Shown here one piece after another: positions 1 through 8,637 of a stretch of DNA of 40,218 bases. Both the position numbers and the translations under genes were made by a program. Below the pieces are notes generated by a model. The model made no database searches and was not told the DNA's origin. It was given only the letters and a program-made list of their open reading frames with translations. The stretch is from CAVWDI01 sp046259385 (lineage in GTDB: Bacteria; Chloroflexota; Anaerolineae; Anaerolineales; UBA4823). The stretch's first letter is position 1. Each line of letters opens with the position of its first letter. The stretch spans positions 1-40,218 of the forward strand of contig JBJYWI010000142.1 in NCBI GenBank assembly GCA_046259385.1. The letters run 5' to 3'.

Positions 1-1
1 T

Positions 2-436
2 GTCATCTTTACTATGCCTTTTATGTACCGGCCTGTTGTCAACAGCCTCGAAGCCGTTAATATTCGGGTGTTGACCGAAGCAGCCCAGAGTCTCGGTTCG
101 TCCTGGTTGAGGACGATCTCCCAGGTAATTCTGCCTAATATTCTGCCGGGTATTTTGAATGGGGGATTGCTGGTGTTTGCGATTATTTTTGCCGAATTTA
201 CAATCGCTACTTTTCTGGTTGGAGCGCGTTTCAAAACTTTTCCAATGCAGTTGGTTTATTACACCCGGCGGGATGGACGCATCGCGTCCGCATATACAGT
301 TATCAGCTTTACCATAGCCTGGGTTAGTTCACTTATTATCTTATGGGTCGTAGCTTGGGGAGCAAAACGGACCAGTTTGAGGAACTCACAACCCGACACG
401 GAAATCATTGAAGGAGCGATTGTAACCCAAAAATGA
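2..436 (+). CDS. ABC transporter permease, C-terminal part (PotC/ThiP-like)
   Basis: The reading frame is open from the window edge, so only the last about 145 residues are present. It is an inner-membrane permease subunit of an importer of the spermidine/iron/thiamine class. The hallmark EAA loop is visible (EAAQSLGSSW followed by ILPNILPGI), which is the contact site for the ATPase, and is followed by two or three hydrophobic segments. The stop overlaps the start of the ATPase gene (ATGA at 433-436), which implies translational coupling in one operon. The substrate cannot be told from this fragment; the neighbouring family-1-type binding protein and DeoR regulator leave polyamine, iron, thiamine or a polyol/sugar-phosphate possible. 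Confidence 0.85.
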   Translation, partial: VIFTMPFMYRPVVNSLEAVNIRVLTEAAQSLGSSWLRTISQVILPNILPGILNGGLLVFAIIFAEFTIATFLVGARFKTFPMQLVYYTRRDGRIASAYTVISFTIAWVSSLIILWVVAWGAKRTSLRNSQPDTEIIEGAIVTQK

Positions 437-1526
437 GCTACCTTGATCTTGTCCACCTGGATAAAGCGTTTGATGGCGTAACTGCCGTTCGAGATTTTAA
501 CCTCCATGTAGAGCAAGGAGAATTTGTCTCGTTACTGGGTCCTTCAGGATGTGGAAAAACAACAACATTACGAATGGTGGCGGGCTTTGAAATGCCGGAA
601 GCGGGCAGTATTTTACTGGCAGGGACAGATATCACATCCGTGCCTCCTAATCGCAGGGGTATGGGTATGGTATTTCAATCCTATGCATTATTTCCCAATA
701 TGACCGCCTGGAACAATGTGGCTTTCGGCTTACGTATTGCCAGACTATCTTCCAACGAGATCAATAAACGCGTCGCTGAACTCCTTGAAATGGTTGGGCT
801 ATCTGACGTCGGACACAAATACTCGCATGAATTGAGTGGTGGGCAGCAGCAGCGTGTAGCGCTTGCCCGGGCTTTAGCAAATGAACCAAAAGTATTATTG
901 CTGGATGAGCCGTTGAGCGCGCTGGACGCAGTGGTCAGGGTATCCCTGCGACACGAGATACGGCGTATTCAAACCACGCTGGGTATCACGACAATCTATG
1001 TGACACATGATCAAGAAGAGGCACTTTCCATCTCGGATCGAGTTGTAGTGATGCGCCGTGCGATGATTGAACAAATCGGAACCCCAGAAGAAATCTATGT
1101 CAAGCCTGACAATCACTTTGTTGCCACCTTCGTAGGAACCATCAATCAATTCTCAGGGACGTTGGTGGATACCAAAACAGGTCTAGTTGCAAATAACCGT
1201 CCGAACTGGAAAATTTATTCGCAGCCCTTAACAGATGGGGTACTTAAAAATGGGGATACTGTCACTGTCTTCATACGTCCGGATGAAATTCATTTAAGCC
1301 ATGCTGATACCGTAAATAAAGAGGAAAACCGTTTAACAGCTGTAGTAAAAGACATTACTTTACTGGGAGCAGTGACTCGACTGAACCTCGACTTGGATGG
1401 TCAGCTCATCATTGTGGACATCAAGACTGTCGATAGAGGTAAATTTATTCTTGATGAACACGTACAACTATCCTTCAAACGGGAGGCATGCAGAGTAATG
1501 CCCGACATCGATCCAGCTGGTAATGA
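433..1526 (+). CDS. ABC transporter ATP-binding protein (PotA/FbpC type), 3' end in gap
   Basis: This is the cytoplasmic ATPase that powers the importer. Visible motifs are Walker A GPSGCGKTT (about residues 36-44), the Q-loop (VFQSYALFP), signature LSGGQQQRVALARA, Walker B VLLLDEPLSALD and the switch histidine in VTHDQEEA. A TOBE-like C-terminal domain follows from about residue 240. About 364 codons lie before the run of N, close to the usual 350-370 for this family, so the true stop probably lies just inside the gap. The frame runs on through the Ns into the next protein only because the placeholder length happens to keep phase; the two are separate proteins. The start overlaps the permease stop by four bases. 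Confidence 0.93.
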
Positions 1527-1626
1527 NNNNNNNNNNNNNNNNNNNNNNNNNNNNNNNNNNNNNNNNNNNNNNNNNNNNNNNNNNNNNNNNNNNNNNNNNN
1601 NNNNNNNNNNNNNNNNNNNNNNNNNN
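1527..1626. other. Assembly gap (100 N)
   Basis: Exactly 100 unknown bases, the conventional placeholder for a gap of undetermined size. It removes the 3' end of the ATPase gene and the 5' end of the substrate-binding protein gene, including its signal peptide and expected lipobox. The sequence resumes in an A/E/P-rich low-complexity linker. Confidence 0.99.
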
Positions 1627-2667
1627 GCCCCTGTTGAAACCGAGGCGCCAGCGGAAGAACCAGTGGAAGAACCGATGGAAGAGGCGGCACCAGCCGATCC
1701 TATGGCTGAACTGGTCGCAGCTGCCGAAGAAGAAGGTGAAATTGTCAGTTACGGGTTGCCTGATGACTGGGTGAATTATGGCGGCATGTGGGAGTTATAT
1801 GAGGGCAAATACGGTATACCCCATCTAGACACTGACATGGGAAGTGGTGAGATCATTGCTGCCCTGCAAGCTGAAAAGGGCGCTGGTGTTGCTGACATCA
1901 CCGACCTGGGAGTTAATTTCGCCAATCAGGTAGTAGAGGATGGTCTTTCTCAAGCCTATAAGCACGCATACTGGGATGAGCTCCCTGATTATGCCAAAGA
2001 TGCAGATGGGTATTGGTCCGCCGCATACTGGGGCGCAATAGGGTTCTGCGTGAATGCCGACCTTGTGGAAAATATTCCACAAAGTTGGGCAGATCTATTG
2101 GATGAACAGTATAAGGGTATGGTATCCATGAAAGACCCGCGTAAATCCGGTACAGCAAACTCGGTCGTTCTCGGAGCGGCTTTTGGCAATGGCGGTGATG
2201 AAACTAATGTTCAACCCGGACTTGATTACTTTGCAGAGATGATCGAGAAAGGGCAATTGAACGCAGCTTCCCCCGGTACATCCCAAATTCAGGCTGGCGA
2301 GTCCCCAATTGCTTTATTCTGGGATTTCGATTGCCTGAGCAAGGCGGAAGAATTAGGGATGCCGCTTGTATTGGTAATTCCCAGTGATGGAACAGTCGCT
2401 GGGCTTTACACACAATTTGTTACTGCCGAAGCACCGCATCCAAATGCAGCCAAGCTGTTGCTTGAATTAGAATTTTCGGATGAAGGGCAGTTGGTCTATG
2501 CACAGGGTTTCACACATCCCATCCGCAACATTGAATTACCTGAGGAACTGGCGGCTAAATTCCCCCCAGCGGAAGCCTACAATAATGTATCTTTCCCCCA
2601 GGATTTTTCTTTGTTAACAGCAGCTGCCGAAAATATTGCATCTGGTTGGGAGGAGATCGCCCAGTAA
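1627..2667 (+). CDS. ABC transporter substrate-binding lipoprotein, N-terminus missing
   Basis: The remaining 346 codons form a periplasmic-type binding protein of the PotD/FbpA-like family 1 class. The visible part begins with a repetitive A-P-V-E-T-E-rich linker of the kind that follows the lipid-anchored cysteine in Anaerolineae lipoproteins; the signal peptide and cysteine lie in the gap. Family-like features include the two-lobed alternation of beta strands, a segment near GLYTQFVTAEAPHPNAAKLL and the late block FSDEGQLVYAQGFTHPIR, which resembles PotD-type C-terminal lobes. It should capture the solute for the permease and ATPase upstream. The ligand is not identifiable from sequence alone. 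A strong inverted repeat follows it. Confidence 0.85.
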   Translation, partial: APVETEAPAEEPVEEPMEEAAPADPMAELVAAAEEEGEIVSYGLPDDWVNYGGMWELYEGKYGIPHLDTDMGSGEIIAALQAEKGAGVADITDLGVNFANQVVEDGLSQAYKHAYWDELPDYAKDADGYWSAAYWGAIGFCVNADLVENIPQSWADLLDEQYKGMVSMKDPRKSGTANSVVLGAAFGNGGDETNVQPGLDYFAEMIEKGQLNAASPGTSQIQAGESPIALFWDFDCLSKAEELGMPLVLVIPSDGTVAGLYTQFVTAEAPHPNAAKLLLELEFSDEGQLVYAQGFTHPIRNIELPEELAAKFPPAEAYNNVSFPQDFSLLTAAAENIASGWEEIAQ

Positions 2668-2704
2668 GCCTTTGATAAATCGCTGATCATATGCTTTAGA
2701 ACAA

Positions 2705-2743
2705 GTTCTGGCACGCAGACTTCTCAGTTCTGTGTGCCAGAAC
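2705..2743. terminator. Strong inverted repeat between binding-protein gene and DeoR gene
   Basis: A 15-bp stem (GTTCTGGCACGCAGA paired with TCTGTGTGCCAGAAC, one G-U wobble) encloses a 9-nt loop. No U-run follows on the plus strand, so it is not a classical intrinsic terminator. It may act as a 3'-end stabiliser or partial terminator for the transporter mRNA, or, as a DNA palindrome, as an operator for the adjacent DeoR regulator. Confidence 0.55.
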
Positions 2744-2782
2744 AGTACGCAGTGGTGAATCAACAGATAGGTGGATACTGCC

Positions 2783-3580
2783 ATGAATGATCGATTGAAT
2801 GCTCACAAACGACGCGAGTTGATCGCCAGTCAAATTCGCGACCGGGGCAGTATTCAAGTTGCAGAATTAATGGATGAGTTCGGACTAACTGATACATCAA
2901 TCCGGCGTGATCTATCCATTTTGGAGAGTAAAGGGATTATCCGCCGTGTGCATGGGGGTGCTGTATCTACCAGCGAGGGTCTTCAAATTGCGCTTCTTAA
3001 TGAACGCAAAATAAAATTTGAAGCAGAAAAAAGACGTATCGGGGCAGTTGCTGCTGAATATATTCAGCCTCGAGATGTGGTTCTCATGGATACAGGAACG
3101 TCAGTGCTTCAAGTTGCCCGGCACATTCCCGAATCCATTCGTCAATTGGGTACCCTTCGTATTGTGACAAACTCCACCTTATTATTGGATGAAATGGGCT
3201 CCTGGGCTACGCCCAATCTTTTACTTTTAGGGGGTATATTTTTACCTGAACACTTTGCCACAGTCGGTCCAGAGGTATTGAATTCATTGCAGCAAATTTC
3301 TGCCCATCGCGCTTTTCTCGGCTGCGATGGACTTACGATAAATGGCGGTATCACCAGCGCCCACCCGTTGGTCGCTCAGACAGGACGGGAGATGGCCAAT
3401 CGAGCTGAGCAAGTGATCGTTCTGGCTGATCACAGCAAACTGGGACGAGCGGGGTTTATGCCGATCATGCCAATCAACAAAATTGATATTCTTATTACCG
3501 ATTCTTCAGCACCTGAACAGATGATCGAAAGCCTGCGTGAAAGAGATGTTCAAGTCTTGGTAGTACCAGTGCATGACTGA
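2783..3580 (+). CDS. DeoR family transcriptional regulator
   Basis: A 265-aa DNA-binding regulator. The N-terminal winged helix-turn-helix (about residues 5-60) carries the DeoR signature region (LMDEFGLTDTSIRRDLSILE, then GIIRRVHGGAV). The C-terminal DeoRC sensor domain has the phosphosugar-type motifs DTGTSVLQVA, VTNSTLLL, LLLGGIFLPEHF and ADHSKLGRAGF. The ATG at 2783 is chosen over a GTG at 2771 because AGGTGG at 2769-2774 is spaced 8 nt from it. Family members normally sense sugar phosphates and repress nearby catabolic or transport operons. Its position 115 bases after the binding-protein gene suggests it controls that ABC importer; this is inference. Confidence 0.9.
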   Translation: MNDRLNAHKRRELIASQIRDRGSIQVAELMDEFGLTDTSIRRDLSILESKGIIRRVHGGAVSTSEGLQIALLNERKIKFEAEKRRIGAVAAEYIQPRDVVLMDTGTSVLQVARHIPESIRQLGTLRIVTNSTLLLDEMGSWATPNLLLLGGIFLPEHFATVGPEVLNSLQQISAHRAFLGCDGLTINGGITSAHPLVAQTGREMANRAEQVIVLADHSKLGRAGFMPIMPINKIDILITDSSAPEQMIESLRERDVQVLVVPVHD

Positions 3581-3866
3581 TGCGGGAAGTGATTATCTGT
3601 GATCAGGTGGATTTTAAAATAGAAATTATTTATTACCCCAGAATCGATTCCTCATGTGAACATATCAACCAGATAGGGGAAGTAAAATATTCTCGTAGTT
3701 AGGTTTTGTTATACCCGCGCCGATCCTGGAGCTTAAAGCATTGGATGCCCCGTGCTGTTTATCACGCCCCATATATGCAGCACAAGTTTGTCCAAAGATC
3801 AGTCAAAACCAGGAAAGATCGACACCAAAAAGAGCGGCAGGATGGGAATCCTTCCCTACAAACAGA

Positions 3867-5645
3867 CTACCCACCCTCCGGGAAAGGCTCCGGCACGACC
3901 ATTTCGTCGATAGCGGACTGCAGCTGCACGAGTTCAGATTGAATCTTATCAGTCAACTGGTCGATAGGGATGATCTCTTTTTGCTCCAGATCGCGGCGTT
4001 TAAATTCAACCCCTCCCGCTTCCAGCGCCCTGGCGCTGACCGTCAGGCGGATTGGCAGACCGATAAGGTCAGCGTCGTTGAACTTCACCCCCGGACTTTC
4101 ATCACGGTCGTCAAAAAGCACCTCAAAACCAGCCTCAATCAGGTCCGCATAAAGCCTCTCAGCGAAAGCGAACTCCTCACTGCCGTCCCTGCCGCCCAGC
4201 ACAACCAGGTGAATTTGGTAAGGCGCAACAGCGACCGGCCAGATCAAACCCAGGTCATCGTGGAATTCCTCTGCCACGCAGGCAAGCAGCCGCCCGCTGC
4301 CAATCCCATATGAACCCATAATGACCGGCTTTTTTTCACCGTCTTTGTCCAGGAAGTAAGCTCCCATCGCTTTGCTGTAACGGGTACCCAGCTTAAAAAT
4401 ATTACCCACCTCAACTCCCCGTTCCGCCCTTAGAACCCCACCGCACTGCGGGCAGGCATCCCCCTCCTGGGCTGCTGCGATGTCCGCCACCAGATCAGCC
4501 TGATAGTCGCGCCCGTAATTCACATTGAGAAGGTGGAATCCTTCTTCGTTGGCGCCTGCGACCAGGTTGTCCGATCCTGGTATTGCATCGTCCACAACAA
4601 CCAGCGTATCCTTCAATCCTACCGGGGAGGCATAACCTGGGACCGCACCTGTGGCGATTATTTCTGCCTCAGTAGCCGGGCGCAGGGCTCTGGATTTCAG
4701 GGCGTTACCCAGTTTCGTCTCGTTGAGTTCCATATCACCCCGCAGCACCGCAAAAACAAACTGCTCTCGGGTTGTCTCACCATCCGGGACAGTCGCCATC
4801 AGGAAGACAGCCTTGGCTGTTTTCGATTCGGGTACACCCAGGAATTCCGCCAGCTCGGCGATTGTTTTCATCTCCGGAGTGGCGACTTTTTCCACTGGCA
4901 GTTTGTCTTCGGGTGGATTGAGGATTTTCTTGAACTCAGCTATCTGGCGGTTGGAGGCGTAACCGCAGGATTCACAGATCATCAAGGTGTCCTCCCCGAC
5001 CGGGGTGAGGTACATAAACTCATGCGCCATGGTCCCGCCCATCATGCCGACATCCGAGCTGACCGCAACCACCGGAAGCCCGCAGCGGTGGAATATATTG
5101 AAATATGCTTGGTAGTGAGCCCGGTACTGTTTGTCCAGGCCTTCCCAGTCCGCATCCAGGGTGTAACTGTCCTTCATTGTAAATTCCCGCACCCGGATCA
5201 AACCAGCCCGCGGACGGGGGTCATCCCGCCACTTGGTCTGGATGTGGTAGATCATCATGGGAAGCTGGCGGTATGAGTGCACTTCTTTTCGAACAAGGTC
5301 AGCCACCACCTCCTCATGGGTCATCGCCAGCACCATATCACGCCCATTGCGGTCCTTAAGCCGGCCCATTTCAGCGTCAATCTCATACCAGCGGTTAGTC
5401 TCCTTCCAAATATCGGCTGGGTGCACAACCGGCATGGTCACTTCCTGCCCGTCAATCGCATCCATCTCCTCGCGGATTATGTCCTCGATTTTGGTAAGAG
5501 AGCGCCTGGCTAGCGGAAGATAGCTGAACACCCCCGCTGCAAGCTGGCGGATAAAACCCGCCCGTAACAGCAGCTGGTGGCTGGGAATTTCAGCCTCCGA
5601 GGGAATTTCGCGCAGCGTCTGGCTGAAAAGTTTACTCATGCGCAT
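3867..5645 (-). CDS. proS: Prolyl-tRNA synthetase, bacterial type
   Basis: A 592-aa class II aminoacyl-tRNA synthetase charging tRNA-Pro in the cytoplasm. It shows motif 2 (TKWRDDPRPRAGLIRVREF, about 137-155), MTHEE at 108-112, the inserted editing domain between motifs 2 and 3 (about 225-410, with Lys279 in TAKAVFL) and motif 3 GSYGIGSGR (444-452). Two CxxC pairs (CESC 224-227, CPQC 398-401) flank the editing domain and could hold a metal. The anticodon-binding domain follows at the C-terminus. The length fits the bacterial type with INS domain. The start at 5645 is preceded by AAGGAGG six bases upstream; an ATG two codons later is too far from it. The gene has a promoter and a long structured leader. 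Confidence 0.97.
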   Translation of the reverse strand: MRMSKLFSQTLREIPSEAEIPSHQLLLRAGFIRQLAAGVFSYLPLARRSLTKIEDIIREEMDAIDGQEVTMPVVHPADIWKETNRWYEIDAEMGRLKDRNGRDMVLAMTHEEVVADLVRKEVHSYRQLPMMIYHIQTKWRDDPRPRAGLIRVREFTMKDSYTLDADWEGLDKQYRAHYQAYFNIFHRCGLPVVAVSSDVGMMGGTMAHEFMYLTPVGEDTLMICESCGYASNRQIAEFKKILNPPEDKLPVEKVATPEMKTIAELAEFLGVPESKTAKAVFLMATVPDGETTREQFVFAVLRGDMELNETKLGNALKSRALRPATEAEIIATGAVPGYASPVGLKDTLVVVDDAIPGSDNLVAGANEEGFHLLNVNYGRDYQADLVADIAAAQEGDACPQCGGVLRAERGVEVGNIFKLGTRYSKAMGAYFLDKDGEKKPVIMGSYGIGSGRLLACVAEEFHDDLGLIWPVAVAPYQIHLVVLGGRDGSEEFAFAERLYADLIEAGFEVLFDDRDESPGVKFNDADLIGLPIRLTVSARALEAGGVEFKRRDLEQKEIIPIDQLTDKIQSELVQLQSAIDEMVVPEPFPEGG

Positions 5646-5706
5646 GGTCGGCCTCCTTATTCAACGGATGATCCCTGTTGTTATATCGATTCTGCTTTTA
5701 TTTGTT

Positions 5707-5747
5707 AAAAAATAGCTGCCCTCAGGAGCTGTTTGACCGGAGGGCAG
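5707..5747 (-). terminator. Terminator-like hairpin in the proS leader (possible attenuator)
   Basis: Read on the minus strand, CTGCCCTC pairs with GAGGGCAG (8 bp, positions 5740-5747 with 5716-5723) and is followed by CTA and six T. It lies between the proS promoter and the proS start codon, so it could stop transcription before the gene. The plus strand has no T-run here, so the hairpin is oriented for proS. Confidence 0.6.
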
Positions 5748-5778
5748 TAATTAACTAACAGAGAAAGAAAACTGTTCA

Positions 5779-5822
5779 CCCCACGCGACCAAATGCCCTT
5801 TTAGGGCAATACGGGTCCGGGG
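5779..5822 (-). promoter_or_regulatory. Nested stem-loop in the proS 5' leader
   Basis: Three nested helices can be drawn on the minus strand: CCCC/GGGG (5819-5822 with 5779-5782), GACC/GGTC (5814-5817 with 5787-5790) and an inner TGCCCT/AGGGCA hairpin (5794-5808). The inner arms share six bases with the arms of the downstream terminator hairpin, so an alternative antiterminator pairing is possible. I do not recognise a known riboswitch class; the T-box consensus is not convincingly present. Confidence 0.4.
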
Positions 5823-5854
5823 CTGGTGTAACAATTCGTTTCCTCACGCGCCAA

Positions 5855-5882
5855 AGTGTACCACCATACCGAGAGGTGTCAA
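5855..5882 (-). promoter_or_regulatory. Sigma70-type promoter for proS
   Basis: On the minus strand, TTGACA (5877-5882, perfect -35) is separated by 16 bases from TACACT (5855-5860, -10, 4 of 6 to consensus). Predicted transcription start is near 5848, giving a leader of about 200 nt before the proS start at 5645. Confidence 0.65.
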
Positions 5883-6102
5883 GGATGACAGCTTCCGCAG
5901 GCTATTTATACTTGATCAGTAAAAATAATTATTAATATTTTATTATTATTTCTCTGCAACTTTTGATTACATCTGGTATCATAAATACCCGGGGGTTTTT
6001 ATCATCGACAGGTTATCCATTACCCTCGGATACAAGTAAAAACTATTTTATCCACAATGGGGAAGAAATTACAATCAGATAAGTAGCACCACGGTCTAAG
6101 AT
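5883..6102. other. AT-rich intergenic region between proS promoter and the DUF47 gene
   Basis: No gene seen. It holds an AT-rich tract (about 5920-5955) and, further on, a perfect DnaA-box-like TTATCCACA at 6048-6056. A promoter for the phosphate-uptake pair must lie here, but I cannot pick one convincing -35/-10 pair. Confidence 0.5.
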
Positions 6103-6801
6103 ATGAAAGAAAATAAAAATCAGAGCGAGATCCAGGAAAACAATACCCAGGGGAGCACAGTCGAACCCAGGAGTTCATTCCTGAGCAATCTCATTAAACC
6201 AAAACGGGACAAATTTATTTTATTGATCATAGAGCAGGCAGCCCTTACTCTTAATGGACTCGACCTTTTAAAAGATTTTATGAGCACTGAGAGTCATGAA
6301 TCTGCAACCGAGCTGACTGAACTTGAAAAAGAGGCTGATGAGATCCGGCGCATATTAATCGATGAGCTGAACCGCACATTTGTCACTCCCTTTGACCGGG
6401 AGGATATTTTCGCATTATCGAGGGCGATCGACGATGTTCTAGATTACGCCTTTTCAACGGTCGATGAAATGGAAATTCTAAAAGTCAACCCAACAGATCA
6501 TATGGTCAGGATAGCCTCCCTGCTGCGGGATGCAGCCTTCGAAATCCATATGGCAACCCAGCGGCTCCAAAAGCATCCTAACGTGGCTATCGACCATGCC
6601 CAGAGGGCAAAAGCGCTCGAGAACCGGGTTGAAACCGTCTATCGGGAAGCCCTGGCGGAACTCTTCAAAGGTCCGGAGGACGTGAAACACATCGTTAAAA
6701 TGCTCAAAAAGCGGGAGGTATACCGCCACCTCAGCAACGCCGCCGACAGGGGCGATGAGGCCGCCAATATTATCTCCGATATTGTTGTGAAGATGACCTG
6801 A
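6103..6801 (+). CDS. DUF47 (PhoU-like) family protein, PiT accessory
   Basis: A 232-aa helical cytoplasmic protein of the DUF47/PhoU-like superfamily. After a polar 30-residue tail, the all-helical fold shows the family's acidic repeat signatures: ELEKEADEIRR (about 91-101), FDREDIFALSRAIDDVLDYA (about 118-137), and the second-half KALENRVETVYREAL and REVYRHLSNAADRGDEAANI. The acidic E-x-x-D clusters bind metal in this fold. DUF47 genes are regularly found directly upstream of Pit transporters, as here (17 bases to the next start), and are thought to modulate them. The Shine-Dalgarno sequence is weak. Confidence 0.92.
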   Translation: MKENKNQSEIQENNTQGSTVEPRSSFLSNLIKPKRDKFILLIIEQAALTLNGLDLLKDFMSTESHESATELTELEKEADEIRRILIDELNRTFVTPFDREDIFALSRAIDDVLDYAFSTVDEMEILKVNPTDHMVRIASLLRDAAFEIHMATQRLQKHPNVAIDHAQRAKALENRVETVYREALAELFKGPEDVKHIVKMLKKREVYRHLSNAADRGDEAANIISDIVVKMT

Positions 6802-6818
6802 TCCGGGAGTATCTGGCT

Positions 6819-7808
6819 GTGGATATTACCCTGATCGTCCTGATTGGACTCGCAGTTGTTTTTGATTTTATCAACGGCGTCAACGATTCGAGCAGTATCG
6901 TCGCCACCATGATCACCTCGCGGGCATTCTCGGCCCGGACGGCGCTCGGGGTGACCGCTGCGGCTCATTTTATCGCTCCTTTCCTGTTCGGGGTGGCGGT
7001 CGCCACGACAATTGGCCATGATATTGTCAACGCCAGCGTAATCAACAACCTGGTTATCATTGCCGCCCTCCTCAGCGCCATATGCTGGGATCTACTGACC
7101 TTATACCTTGGCTTGCCCAGCAGTTCCTCGCACGCATTGATCGGCGGACTGGTGGGAGCGGTTATTATCTCAGCCGGGATGGAGGCGATTTACCCGCAGG
7201 GTTTGATTGGGGTGCTGCTGGTGCTGCTGCTGTCCCCTGTCATCGGGTTCGCCGGCGGGTTCCTCTTTACAAAACTGGTACTTTTTCTGGCAAGAGGTGC
7301 AAGCCCTCGAATTAACTGGTTCTTTAAACGCTCCCAAATCCTGACAGCTGTCACACTCGCATTCAGCCACGGGACGAACGACGCCCAGAAGACGATGGGG
7401 GTGATAACCCTTGGTCTTGTAACCAGTGGGATGATAAATTCATTTTACGTCCCGCTTTGGGTAATCTTTATCAGCGCAACTGCGATTGCCCTGGGCACCG
7501 CCACAGGTGGTTGGCGCTTGATCAAAACCCTCGGCGCCCGCATTTATAAAATCCGCCCAGTTGACGCATTTAATTCCCAGGTTACCTCCACAGGGGTGAT
7601 ACTGGGCGCTTCCCTGATTGGCGGTCCGGTAAGCACCACCCAGGTGGTAAGTTCTTCAATTATGGGCGTGGGTTCTGCCGAGCGGCTGAGTAAAGTGAGG
7701 TGGAGCGTTGCCGGCGATATCGCCCTGGCGTGGCTGGTTACCCTCCCGGCGACCGCTATACTGGCGGGAGGTATCTACTGGTTGATATCGACTTTAACTT
7801 CGGCTTAA
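6819..7808 (+). CDS. Inorganic phosphate transporter, PiT family
   Basis: A 329-aa membrane protein, the low-affinity cation-coupled phosphate transporter (PF01384). It contains the two inverted PiT signature repeats: DFINGVNDSSSIVATMI near the N-terminus (about 13-29) and FSHGTNDAQKTMGVI in the second half (about 183-197), plus GLPSSSSHALIGGLVGA. About ten hydrophobic segments are visible. Translation starts at GTG 6819, with GGGAG 9 bases upstream. It forms a two-gene operon with the DUF47 protein. It converges with the HEAT-repeat gene with only 3 bases between the stops. Confidence 0.96.
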   Translation: MDITLIVLIGLAVVFDFINGVNDSSSIVATMITSRAFSARTALGVTAAAHFIAPFLFGVAVATTIGHDIVNASVINNLVIIAALLSAICWDLLTLYLGLPSSSSHALIGGLVGAVIISAGMEAIYPQGLIGVLLVLLLSPVIGFAGGFLFTKLVLFLARGASPRINWFFKRSQILTAVTLAFSHGTNDAQKTMGVITLGLVTSGMINSFYVPLWVIFISATAIALGTATGGWRLIKTLGARIYKIRPVDAFNSQVTSTGVILGASLIGGPVSTTQVVSSSIMGVGSAERLSKVRWSVAGDIALAWLVTLPATAILAGGIYWLISTLTSA

Positions 7809-7811
7809 AAT

Positions 7812-8558
7812 TCAAATCACAGCTATACATTTCTCCACCCAGTTTTTATCCATTCGCATCAGTCGCTTTTTAGTCAGGTTCTGTTTCATGATCCAGCGAA
7901 TATCCTTGTCCCGGCTTGCTAACCATTTTTCAAAAAACGGCTTTCCGTAATCCGGGTTCGCGGCAACCGCGACACTCCAGCAATACCCTAATCCTTTCCT
8001 GAGGGCGATAAACCCAGCACTTTTTCTATCCCGGAGGTCAATAATCGAAACCGTAATTCTATCAAGGATATCAATCGTTCTGCGGCTGTCACGCTCATCA
8101 AAAAGCATGTCCGGCTCGCAAAGGCCAGCGGCTGCAGCACGCTGAACCAGCGGACTTCCCCGGCTCCACGTCTCCATCTCCAGGATCAGGCGGTCCATAT
8201 CCGAACGACCGAGCATTTGCAATGCCATTGCTACCCCTTCGCGGATTCGCCAGCGCGGGTCTCCTGCGCAGGCGCGCAGTGTTTTGAACTGCAGGTCGTC
8301 CCCTTCCGAAAGTAGCCTGCCGCATCCCAGCACCCCGCAGAAAGCAAAAAACTCCTCCGGAGTGTTAACCGGCGCAATGTCAGAGTTATATGCGAGATAG
8401 CGATCAAAATTCTCCCGGTTTCCTTCCAAGGCGAAGGCCCGCGCCAGTTCAATATTTCCCCTTCTGCCGGGAAGCCCGGAGTTGTTCAGCAGGTAGGCAT
8501 CCCATTCCTTTATGCCAATATTCCGCAGTTCCGCCCGGTAATTTTCCACTTTAGTCAT
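7812..8558 (-). CDS. HEAT-repeat-like protein
   Basis: A 248-aa soluble, alpha-helical protein. Tandem helical pairs are suggested by blocks such as FKTLRACAGDPRWRIREGVAMALQ and the late FEKWLASRDKDIRWIMKQN, typical of HEAT or DNA-alkylation-repair-type solenoids, which are protein- or DNA-binding scaffolds. No catalytic motif is seen. The ATG at 8558 is preferred to an upstream in-frame TTG (8573) because GGTGGGG lies 5 bases before it. It follows the HAD gene by 79 bases on the same strand and may be co-transcribed. Function unknown. Confidence 0.8.
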   Translation of the reverse strand: MTKVENYRAELRNIGIKEWDAYLLNNSGLPGRRGNIELARAFALEGNRENFDRYLAYNSDIAPVNTPEEFFAFCGVLGCGRLLSEGDDLQFKTLRACAGDPRWRIREGVAMALQMLGRSDMDRLILEMETWSRGSPLVQRAAAAGLCEPDMLFDERDSRRTIDILDRITVSIIDLRDRKSAGFIALRKGLGYCWSVAVAANPDYGKPFFEKWLASRDKDIRWIMKQNLTKKRLMRMDKNWVEKCIAVI

Positions 8559-8637
8559 AATATCCCCACCCAAATCTCCCGATTCAGCGATTAATTAATA
8601 CCAACTGCCTGCAGTGTTTTTGCCCCATCTTTTTGCT

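Noticed and set aside
433..2667. A single 744-residue ABC ATPase fused to a substrate-binding protein
   Set aside because: The join runs through 100 N; both halves are complete-length family members for separate subunits.
4533..5276. A 247-residue plus-strand open frame
   Set aside because: It is antisense to proS, whose motifs are intact.
5843..5872. T-box-like string GGTGGTAC...CGCG upstream of proS
   Set aside because: It overlaps the -10 region of a good promoter and is not adjacent to the terminator hairpin as a T-box must be.
6048..6056. Perfect DnaA-box-like TTATCCACA next to an AT-rich tract (possible origin)
   Set aside because: Only one perfect box and one partial (6013-6021) occur, and no dnaA, dnaN, rnpA or parAB gene is near; chance or a regulatory site is more likely.
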